64,000 bases of DNA, taken from contig NC_081405.1 in NCBI RefSeq assembly GCF_030272615.1, positions 472,552,008 to 472,616,007 of the forward strand. Reading direction: 5' to 3'. Shown one piece after another: positions 55,292 through 64,000 of the stretch. The notes beneath the pieces are model-generated. The model was not told the DNA's origin. It made no database searches and saw only the letters and a list, made by a program, of their open reading frames with translations. The number at the start of each line of letters is the position of its first letter. Within the stretch, counting starts at the first letter, position 1. This DNA is from Cryptomeria japonica. Its lineage: Eukaryota > Streptophyta > Pinopsida > Cupressales > Cupressaceae. A program made the position numbers and the translations under genes.

Positions 55292-58200
55292 CTATGATAT
55301 GGCATTTGTCCATGTCTCTATCACATTCTCAGTGTACTCAAGTGTAGACATAATATGTGAATTGAACTCTTGCATGGAATCCAGTGAGCAGGTTTCTGGG
55401 GTAGCTAAAATAACTTCAATATTAGTGTAGGCTCTCTGTAGGATGTCCACTTGTGTTGTAAGTTTACCCTTCAATTCCTTTAGTGACTGGAGTCGCTTTG
55501 CTTTCTCATGATCATAAGTATCTAACTTGTTGTGTAAATCATCTACAGATTTGCTAAAAGAAAATATAGAGTCCTGAAGTGGGACATATACATTGCATAT
55601 GTTTTCTAGCTCTTGCTCTATTTCTGTTTGCCTTTTTGTGATATCAGAATAAAAGAATGAAACATTAGAGGTAGAAGTTTCCTCCTGTTTCAATAGCTTT
55701 TCCCAATAAAGCTTTATTATGTGATAGAGCCAGTTTGCCAATATCAATTTCCTTCACAATCTGCTCTCCATGCTTTTTCCTATAACTCTTTTCTACATAA
55801 GCATGGGTTGACTCTTCAAGTGATGTGAGTTGGTCAAATGAATTAGTGACTAATTGACCAAGCTTACTAATAGGCGAAGACAGATGTCCGGTAGAAGTTT
55901 TTGGTAGCAGATTTGTCAAAATGTCTACTACTTTCTGAATAGTTTATGCTTTAATCCTTTGCTCCTTAAGTCTCTTTTTGTGCGCTCTAGATTGCATAAC
56001 ATTTGCAATCTTCATCATTTCAGATGCACTCATGTTGTTAACATTGATAGGCCCTGAGATGCGTAATGAATCATCATCATCTTCATCAGTCTACTAAGTG
56101 ACTAATGTTTTTGCCGGTTCAGAAGATGTTACCTTAACGATTGCTTTTTCATGGTTTTTCTCTATTTCCTATTCAGAAGTCTATGTGTCAACATTCTTAT
56201 TAGATTCCTTCTGAGTATCTTGTAGGACCAGTGGGGATTGGGGTTTCTTAGGTTGATCTTTTGCTGGTGGAATATCCACTCCTTGTTGAGTTGTCGGTTC
56301 CTCAACTGTAGTAACCTGTAAGATAGTGATTTTAGGTTGCTCCATATCTGGTGCAGTGATGTCTCCAGATAGATCAACTATATCCTGAACATCATCAACA
56401 ACATGAATAATGATGTCATCCTTCTTCTTGATAGGATAGACCTCATCAACTTGTATAATCTCATCTTCATCCATTTTAGGTCGATTAGCAATACCTTCCT
56501 CATCTTTAGAGGATTGTAGGAGCTCTTCCATCTATTTGATTTCACAGGCTATTTGATGAGTCTCCGTCTCAATAATTTGCCTCTTTCCACTAAGTAGCTT
56601 CAATCTCCTTGCTTTAAAGAAAATTCAATTTTGTACTGGTCAACTAAAGCACTTATTTCATCCTTAGACAAATTGGGAAAATATTGTACAAATATCTCAT
56701 GAATAATTTTTTTTCCAATTTTATAGCTTCCTCCCATTTATTCAAAAGAATAGTGTACAAAGAATTTGAGATATCCTTTTCAAGATCATGTGTAAATCTA
56801 TTGTAATGACACAAATGAGTGATTACATGTTGAATGATTTACTCCTTCTCATCTTTAGTGAAGGAATCAAAATGTTCTTTGACATTGTCAAATATGTTCC
56901 TCCCTAATGTCTTCATTGTTCTTTGAAAGTGAGTATCAAGCTTCAAAGTTGAGATATCAATAGGCACAATTTCCTTTGGCACATTTTTCACTGACTTTGC
57001 TACTCTACCGGTAGCTTTCATCTTCTTAGGTTCTTCTTCAGTGTCAGTTCCTTCAAATTCTTCTTGAAGAATTAACTTCCGGCCTCTTTTTTTTGTCTCC
57101 TTTTTCATGTACACCTTAGGTTCTAGTTCCTTTTTGTTTTGGACACTCCATGTCATTCTAGTACTTTTCATCACTGGAGGTGCATCCTCATCTTTCTTTT
57201 TCCTACCTTTCGCACTTGTGGCATGAGCAATACTAGTTTCAGCTTGAGTATCTTGAACTACAACAAGATCCAATTTTGCCTTCTTTTTATGTTTTGGAGA
57301 TGCTAATAGGTTATTAGCATAACCAATCAGTAAGTCATGTTTCACCTCATAACTCATATCTTCTATTTCTTCTTCTCTTGGCTCAATTGCCTACATTAAA
57401 CAGTAATCAGTGGTAACTATAAAAACAATGTCCATGGAAAATTGTTTTACCACATCCTCAGGCAATCTAAATCTCATGCTCATCTTTTTCTGAAACTCAT
57501 TGAAATATTTGTTCATAGCAGCAAAAAAAGTATTCTTCATAGCTTTGATGTTGTTCTTGATCTAAGCGGATATCGATAGATCCTTAGACCTTGGTAGGAA
57601 ATTTTGAAAATAAAAGAATAGCCTGATCAATAGTTGTCCATATTTAAACTTTAGACTATTGTCCTTTTTGATAGATTGTAGATTTAACATTAATTGGCTC
57701 CTTATGGCCTCACATAGGTCATAATTAGCATTCTTGGCTATCATTCTATAAGTAGTATGCACCGTTGCTGATGGAACACTATTCAGTCTACTAGAATAAA
57801 ATACCGAGTAGCCTATAACCATAGCTTCCAATTTCACCATTGGGTCCCTGATATTGTTGATAGAAAAATATCATTTATCAAATGTTGATCCGGTTAGAGA
57901 GTATACTGTCTCTTTTGAGATACACCTTAGCACAGGTACTTCATCGGTTGAGTAAAAACCAATTACATCCTGAATGGATTCCTTGGTTATTGTATGAGTT
58001 CTCTCTAAGTACATGTTCTCACCATGAACTCAACTCAAGATAATTCTAATATGCTCTTCTTCAAAATCTTCAAGGACGTAAGCGACATTGTGAAAACCTT
58101 TCTTGAAAACCCTAATATACTATGTTTGAATTTTCCCATTCTCATCACAAAGTGATTTCAACTGAGTATATATAGACAGTGACCCTAAATCCTCAATTTT

Positions 58201-58374
58201 GCAATCAATATAACTAGACAAATCTCCCTTGACGACAACACCACTAGGAACTTGTGATAGTGCATTATAAGACACAATCTTATATGCTTTTATAGCTTCC
58301 ATAGGTTCAGACATGATCATTAATTTCCCTACTGACTTTGAAGATGATGCCATTTCAGATAAACTAGATTTCAC
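55292..58374 (-). pseudogene. ORF2 of element I (unknown protein, decayed)
   Basis: The start is placed at the MASSS Met (58353) or the upstream ATG 58374. The N-terminal domain reads GVVVKGDLSSYIDCKIEDLG and SIYTQLKSLCDENGKIQ, like O and D. The middle reads GYSVFYSSRLNSVPSATVHT and YDLCEAIRSQLMLNLQSIKK (57840-57562), like O 62200-61985. Then come a Lys-rich region (KHKKKAKLD, GRKKKDED, KKETKKRGRKL), an acidic Pro/Gln-rich region (56531-56181), and a coiled coil (QTEIEQELENICNVYVPLQD and after, 55665-55292). About a thousand codons if intact, with many stops. I recognise no known family. An env-like Sirevirus third gene or a captured host domain are both possible. Confidence 0.7.
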
Positions 58375-58889
58375 AACAAGAATTTCAAGAAATACCTTAT
58401 TTCACACACACTGCCTCATTTACCGGTTGAATGCCCCAAGTGCACACTAGTTTAGTCTTCTGCAACCTTCAAATCAGCTCAAACACACAAATCTTAATGC
58501 AACTTTAACTGAAATCAGCTAACAAACTCTTCTAGGCTCTGCAATGCTCAAAAGTCTTTTCTTGAATGTGTTAGGGTAAAAATAACAAAGTGAAAACTCA
58601 TTTTTATCCTTTTTACCAACTGCATTAAATGCTCACCTGTTAGGGTTACAAACCCTAATTACACCGCTCAAGGAAAAGCTGGTTGATAACTAAATGACAA
58701 AGAGTTATCAAAATTTCATGCTTTCAAATTCTCTTACCACATATTCACTTCAAGGGGTCCAGAGATGGATTTATCGTTAAGCTCCCCTTAGCCATATGAA
58801 AAGGCTTAATTCACCAATGTAGGATTCTCTTCACTAGGTGAAGGAATAATTTGTTCTCCAGGTGAATCATCACTTTTATTCTTCCAAGT
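58375..58889 (-). other. Spacer between gag and ORF2 of element I
   Basis: About 515 bases with no retroviral motif. It is equivalent to 300-853 in D and 62737-63200 in O. Confidence 0.6.
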
Positions 58890-60140
58890 TCAATTCATTT
58901 CTTCTCTTGTTTCTTCAACATTAACTTTCTGCTTTCCTTTCTCATCTTTAGAAGAGTTGATCGGTTGGTTCTTCTTGGATCTGCAGAATTTTGCCAAGTG
59001 CCTCGATTTGTTACAGTGATAGCAGGCCATACCAGATGATTTCCAAGGTCTTGCATTTCCTCTCCTGGTTCTTCTTCTGCAATTCATAGCCACATGACCA
59101 AAGTTATTACAAATGGTGCAAATGACATTTGTTACCTTTTCCATCTCAAATGGACTAAACCGGTTGCCATAGGGTCTTTGCTAGTTCATGTTGACCCGGT
59201 TGTCAAAATTCTTCATCCGGTTACCATTTGGTCTTGGATTCATATGCGGTATAGGATTATTTACTCCATATCTGCACTTAACTGATCTATGTCCATACAT
59301 TCCACATGTGAAGCAATGACCTTCAAATTTCTTGGACACATACCTAGCATTAGTATTGTAGCTTGCATTTCTGTTAGGTTTGTCTTTACAAACATTTGCA
59401 GTGTGACCAGATTTATGGCAAACAAAGAAAATAGGTTTAAAGACCTTCTTACCAGTAGGTTTCTTTATCTTAGGAGCAGATTTTTTCTTAAGAGTGTTTC
59501 TCTTTGTACCAGATGATTCTCCTTTCTCAAATGTGTTAAAACCAAGTCCAGAGGTATCACCTTTCATCCTTTGTGATTGAATTTGTTCTTCAAGCAAGGT
59601 AGAACTCTTGTTGAGCTTTTCCAATTTCTCATTAGCTTCGGTGAGCTGCCTGGTGAGATATTCATTATTTTTTAATAGGTTCCCTTTTAGAGATGATGAT
59701 AGTTCAAGATCTAGCTGTAAATTCCCTTTTTCTTCTCTTTCTGCAACCAAATGCTCATGCATAGTGACATTTTCCCACTTGATCTTGGCAATCTCTTTAT
59801 CTCTTTCCTTGATAAGATCTTTATTTATTCTTCTGGCTTCCAATTCTTGACTCATGTGGATAGTAAGACCTTCTAGCTCTCTCCTTAGATTTAGTTTCTC
59901 ACTATTTAACTTTTCAACCTCCTCAGCTAAAGCATCAATATTGGCCTCATCTGAAGAACTGTTATTAGATATCTCCAATAGTTGTTCATTTAGCTCTCTC
60001 CTTTTGACTTGTGAAGCTTTCAGTTTGACCCTAAGGGTTTCAAGCTCATTTCTACTAGCTTCAAGCTCTCTAGCCATCTCAAAGTAGCTCATGTCCCCCA
60101 TGGTGGTTTCAAGACTCCCTTCTAAGAAATTAGGATTCAA
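58890..60140 (-). pseudogene. gag of element I: coiled coil plus four zinc knuckles
   Basis: One frame of about 416 codons with a single internal TAG (59181). The first ATG (60140) is only nine bases from the primer site; Met14 (MGDMSYFEMARE) is a likely alternative. Residues 20-195 form a long coiled coil. GLGFNTFEKGESSG and a Lys-rich stretch follow. Knuckles: FFVCHKSGHTANVC (first ligand lost; residues 238-251), CFTCGMYGHRSVKC (276-289), then CTICNNFGHVAMNC and CYHCNKSRHLAKFC (59144-58983). A Glu/Lys-rich tail ends at EEMN. By family such a gag should self-assemble through the coil and bind RNA through the knuckles. Confidence 0.9.
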
Positions 60141-60148
60141 AGAAGTTA

Positions 60149-60163
60149 GGCTTTGATATCAAT
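60149..60163 (-). promoter_or_regulatory. Primer binding site of element I
   Basis: The minus strand reads ATTGATATCAAAGCC, a degenerate form of ATTGGTATCAGAGCC with two transitions (G to A), next to the LTR end CCATCA. Confidence 0.85.
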
Positions 60164-61247
60164 TGATGGACTTGAAAAACACTAAGAGGGGGGTGAATCA
60201 GTGACACCAAAAATAAAACTACTTCAAACACTAACCAGTAGATGAACTTAACAAAACTTTTAAACTCGATTTATGTAATCCAAAATGATATAACAACATC
60301 CACAATAAGTAAAATGTCCACCATAACATAAGTGTTCATACGTGGAAAACCCAAATAGGTAAAAACCACGGTGAGATGGAACTCATAAGTTAGCTATCTG
60401 TAGTAATAGATAACTGACTGGTTAAGGTCTATAAAGTGCTCTGTTAGGAGTGAATCTTGTTAGAGATCCCAAAGCTTGATTAGAAGCTTATACCCTATGA
60501 AAGCTAATACTTTGTTAGGAGTAACCTCGATGGAGGATTTCTGAATCCAAACTAATGGATCACCCTGTTAGAGGATTTGAACAATGAAGCTTGTTAGAGC
60601 TTACCCAGTTAGGGGATTTTAAGTTTGCTGAAATTGTTAGAAGACAATAGGATTTGTTTGATCTATTTGTGTAGCACAATACTTGCTTAATTAGATCCTT
60701 CTAAGCATAATCAACATTTCTTTTCAACATACTTTGCATCTTAACACTTTTGCCTTTCGCACACAACATATCACTTTCACTTATATAAAATAATTCATTG
60801 TGATGTCAATATATAGACATTTAGATTTCATGTCCGCCTCAAGAAATCATACCACAATTACCCAGGTGTAGTGTATCTAGTCAAGTGATCATAACTCATC
60901 ACAAAAATACTGCCAAAAATTATCAGTGGTGATAACTCATCACACAATTTATGATTACCTATTGGAACACTAAATACCGGTTAGAGTTAAACTGCTTGAC
61001 TTTGACACTTTTGAGATAGTCTCCACTGGATCTTCATGTTGATGTTGAGACACATATAACTGAGTGGTTATCTTCATGCATACATCGGTTGTCACCAAGT
61101 ACCTATTAGAAATATATCTTTATTATACCAGTTGTTGCATAAACAACTTTGAAGTTACACTCGTAAACAATATAAACATATGTGTGTGTATGTATTTCAT
61201 CAATGACAACATATGATGAATTCATTACAATCATCATCAAGCCAACA
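60164..61247 (-). repeat. 5' LTR of element I (1084 bp)
   Basis: The minus strand starts TGTTGGCTTGATGATGATTG at 61247 and ends GTCCATCA at 60164. A candidate TATA element ATTTTATATAAGTG is at about 60790-60777; the 3' LTR has ATTTTATATGAGTG. No coding sequence. Confidence 0.93.
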
Positions 61248-61252
61248 CTTCA

Positions 61253-62736
61253 GTAGTGGCTGCAACATATTCCCTTTGAGGCTTCTCCTTCTTCCTTTTC
61301 TCAATTCCATCGGTTGACTTGGCTTGTGACTTGGGTGGAGGGACAAGCTTGTGAGCACCAGAGGTAAGTGTTGACTAGGCTTGCCTTGGCTTGGTTTGCT
61401 TGGGAGGAATGGAGACCGGTTTTGTCTTCTTAGGCTTTACCATTTCCTCCTCCTTCAGAATGTACTATTCCCTAACCCTTTGAACACCTTCCGTTGTTAT
61501 TCCCATTTTTTCTACAAGCTCTTCAACTTCTTTTCTGACCTTCCTCTTCCTTGCAATCTCAGTAAATTTCTTGTGTAGGTCTAGATCTTTCTCCTTATAA
61601 GTACCAAACCTCTCTTCCTTCTCATCTACCGATTTACTCAACAGGTGTTGAGCATATGCATCAAGAGTGTTTCCATCTACTTCATACCCCACGGGCATGA
61701 TCCATATAGCTCTTGGTTCCCTTGCCTCCATATGATATTGATCTTTGTCTACCATAAAACATATGGTATCTTCATATAGTTTAACAATGTCTTTTGGGAT
61801 CTCCTCTCTGCTTTGCATCATATTTTGAAATGATTTGAAGTAACCCCACAAAGAAAATTTGTGTGTTACTACATCACCTAATCATTGCAAACCTTCTTTA
61901 ATTTGGACTACCACCAGTTTATCATAAGCCCACTATACTTTTCCTATACTAAGGTTTTCATTCAAAAATTAAAGTTCCAAACAAACAATCAAAGAACCAA
62001 ACTTGAAAAAATGTTTCTTATCTTGCTTAATCTTCTTTAGGTTGCTCATCAATTCACTAAGATGCACTCCACACAGATCATATCTCTTGTCCTCCTTGAG
62101 AACTTGATAGGTTGCATATATTGCAGTACCAAATACTGAATTTTGTCTATTGGACTGGTACACCTTATATCCTGTCATCATTGAGGAAAATCTCACATCA
62201 TGTTCAATGATATCACTTATTGTCATCGATCGATTATCATGCTGGGATCTGGTAACCTTTGATACAGTGGTATTTTTTACATGTCCCAGACTGGGTATCT
62301 CACTAGTTGCATTCAAATAGGTTACCACTTGAATGGCTTGATTTTTTATCTTATGAGGTCCATCTAGCCATATAAATTCATCATGGATTTAGCTCAAGAC
62401 ATACTTGACCCATTCAGGTTCATCGAAAATCAAAAAGTGAATAAACTAGATAAAACCCTTATCTTGTAATGATTTGAAATCAAGCTTCAGATTCCCCATT
62501 TCATCCATCATATGCTTGGTGTATAATGATAACATGTCTACATTGCCAATCTCTTCGATATTGCAATGAATGTATGCCCTAATATCCTCATTTTGCAACA
62601 CTCCATATGACATAGAAGAAAATGCTCCTTCTGGATCATCTTCGACCAATTTGAACATACGTTTCTTGAATACTAGCCTTGCCCTTTCAATAATTTCTAC
62701 TACCAATGGAGTTGCTACATTAGATGATGATGCCAT
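61253..62736 (-). pseudogene. ORF2 N-terminal and middle part of element O
   Basis: ATG 62736 opens MASSSNVATPLVVEIIERAR, then GVLQNEDIRAYIHCNIEEIG and LYTKHMMDEMGNLKLDFKSL to a stop at 62446. After that come SIFGTAIYATYQVL-like and YDLCGVHLSELMSNLKKIKQ sequences (62200-61985). A third piece (61851-61465) holds IPKDIVKLYEDTICFMVDK and AIWIMPVGYEVDGNTLDAYA. A Lys/Pro-rich basic segment KPKKTKPVSIPPKQTKPRQ lies near 61435-61375, resembling a nuclear localisation signal. The reading reaches 61253 and continues at 53885 across element I. Stops separate all pieces. Confidence 0.75.
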
Positions 62737-63200
62737 TTTGAAATAGGGTTATAAACATATAGCTTGAACATGGATAAATACCTTTTCAATTTCAACCAGA
62801 TACTAGGAATCACTGTCGGATCGCTTCAAGCTCTGTTTTCACTACTTAATCATGTTCACCTCTCTCTCCTTCTCTTTCTCTTTATTTGTAATGTGAAGAA
62901 TGAATAATAGAGTGCCTTTTTATCCATTGAAAACCTAACTTTAAGCTGTAATAAATGCATAGCCCTAAAGGCTTTCCGAATACCCTGTTTCTTCAATAAT
63001 TTATCACCGGATTCTCAGATCACCATGAAATCTTCTGGATATCAACTGCACAACTAGTCTCAACCATCTACAACCTTCCTCTATCATTTATAGATCTATT
63101 AAAGAGGGTTTTAAGGATCTGCATGAAAATCTTTCCCCTAAGGTCAAATGCCTTACTTACTGGATGAGGTTCCAACATCAAAATCTGGTGTGAAGCCATT
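62737..63200 (-). other. Spacer between gag and ORF2 of element O
   Basis: About 460 bases, no motif recognised; equivalent to the spacers of D and I. Confidence 0.55.
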
Positions 63201-64000
63201 CTAAATATTTGAATCTTCCTTCTTAACCCACATCTTCTTATGCTTCTCTCTGACCTCTTCAACCTTCACTTTTCCCTTTTCATCTGATTTGTTCTTGTTT
63301 ACCAGAGCATTTTTCCTCACATTCTTGCTTTTGCAACATTTTGCAATGTGATCGGATTTGTTGCATTCATAGCAAATACAATTTCCTTGCATAGGCCTGA
63401 AGTTCATCTGACTCGGTCTCATCCTACATTAGTTAGATATGTTTCCAAACATTCCACAAGAATAGCATCTCTTATTTTGGAAATTATTCATCACTACTCT
63501 ACACATGTTTGATTTATGATTAAAATTTTTGCATTTGAAACATTGACAGGTAAAGGTAGGACCACTATTCATCATCCTATTTCTGTATTGACTTGACCTA
63601 TGACCAAATTTATTGCAAAAAAAACATTTACCATTGAATTTATAAGCATTAGGTTGTCTTATCAGAGGTCTCTTGTTCTTCTAAGTATTGCTTTGTCCAG
63701 AACCGAAGGATTCTCCTTTCTCATATCCAAGTCCTCGCATGTCTTTTCCACTTCTTTGACTTTCTAGCATCTCATCTGGCCTGGCTCAAGTAGCATTAAA
63801 TTTTTCTTTGTACTCATTAGCAATGGAAAGTTTATCTCTCAGAATTATGATCTGCCTTTCAAATTCTTGCCCATTATTCTTGGATTGCACCAATTCAAGT
63901 CTCTACTGATCATTCTCATAGTTCAATCTGCAACATTCCCTAGATCTATCCTTCAATGATTGAGTCATATTTTCCTCATTCTTCTTCTTGTCTTCAATTT
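63201..64000 (-). pseudogene. gag C-terminal half of element O (open at window edge)
   Basis: From the window edge the minus strand reads a coiled-coil end with ENMTQSLKDRSRECCRLNY and QEFERQIIILRDKLSIANEY, then GLGYEKGESFGSGQSN (the conserved linker motif), and zinc knuckles CFFCNKFGHRSSQY, CFKCKNFNHKSNMC, CYSCGMFGNIS (incomplete) and CYECNKSDHIAKCC (near 63386-63345). Stops include two adjacent ones near 63427 and single ones near 63905 and 63680. The order is the same as in D and I. The 5' LTR and start of gag lie right of the window. Confidence 0.82.

Larger units (their letters stand above)
53886..61247 (-). mobile_element. Element I: complete pol-less Sirevirus-like LTR retrotransposon
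   Basis: 7.36 kb with TSD cttca (53881-53885 and 61248-61252). On the minus strand: 5' LTR (61247-60164), degenerate initiator-Met primer site, gag with coiled coil and zinc knuckles (60140-58890), spacer, ORF2 (58374-55292), non-coding end with polypurine tract, 3' LTR (54967-53886). No protease, integrase, RT or RNase H. It resembles TR-GAG-type non-autonomous elements but has an extra reading frame. The host site lies inside ORF2 of the related element O. Confidence 0.93.

Noticed and set aside
55292-58374. ORF2 as a host gene interrupted by repeats
   Set aside because: It sits between gag and 3' LTR in one TSD-bounded element, and the same order recurs in O and D.
53886-61247. Element I as a simple tandem duplication of O sequence
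   Set aside because: A perfect TSD, LTR pair, primer site and polypurine tract show a separate insertion. Its ORF2 and gag are far diverged from those of O.
1-64000. tRNA, rRNA, snRNA or microRNA genes
   Set aside because: Nothing with cloverleaf boxes or known RNA sequence was seen; the only tRNA-like matches are primer binding sites. A covariance-model scan would settle this.

Overview
This window is a block of nested LTR retrotransposons from a plant nuclear genome. I found no host gene, tRNA, rRNA or CRISPR array. A plant is indicated by Tat-lineage Ty3/Gypsy elements with a second (archaeal-type) RNase H, a Tekay/Del-type chromovirus with a C-terminal chromodomain, Sirevirus-like Ty1/Copia features (initiator-Met primer site, repeated AAAGGGGGAG tracts) and 5-bp target duplications. 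The lack of genes suggests a very large genome, such as a gymnosperm, but the sequence does not fix the species.

Nesting, read from target-site duplications (TSDs). Host element O (minus; 46263-46738, 51824-53885, 61253-64000) is a pol-less, Sirevirus-like element. It is interrupted by copia element S (46744-51818, TSD gacag), by pol-less element I (53886-61247, TSD cttca), and in its 3' LTR by Tat element B (minus; 25791-26310 and 40265-46262). B is interrupted by Tekay element T (minus; 26311-40264, TSD tttca) and by Tat element C (minus; 3420-6340 and 25074-25790). C is interrupted by Tat element A (plus; 6341-25068, TSD agatg) in its LTR and by pol-less element D (minus; 1-3419) in its gag. 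A contains a shortened relative A' (plus; 15022-20798, TSD gaaat). The deepest path is O > B > C > A > A'. The left edge lies inside D, so the missing halves of D, C, B and O should lie beyond it.

Two functional groups are present. (1) Autonomous-type families: Tat (A, A', B, C), Tekay (T) and copia (S). They carry recognisable gag, protease, reverse transcriptase, RNase H and integrase, all broken by stops, frameshifts or deletions. Most nonsense changes look like C-to-T at CGA, CAG or CAA. (2) A pol-less family seen three times (D, I, O). Each copy has a coiled-coil gag with four or five CCHC zinc knuckles, then a spacer of about 0.5 kb, then a second reading frame (ORF2) with a conserved N-terminal domain; in I and O this continues into a basic, low-complexity and coiled-coil tail. 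None of the three has pol in the usual place. The polypurine tract and LTR start of this family match those of S, which suggests mobilisation in trans. This is the best candidate here for something not already described.

Other points of interest are a copia element with three LTRs inside one TSD, premature stops shared by A and A', leader blocks conserved between Tat families, and a CpG-rich array of short palindromes in the 4.5-kb LTRs of T.
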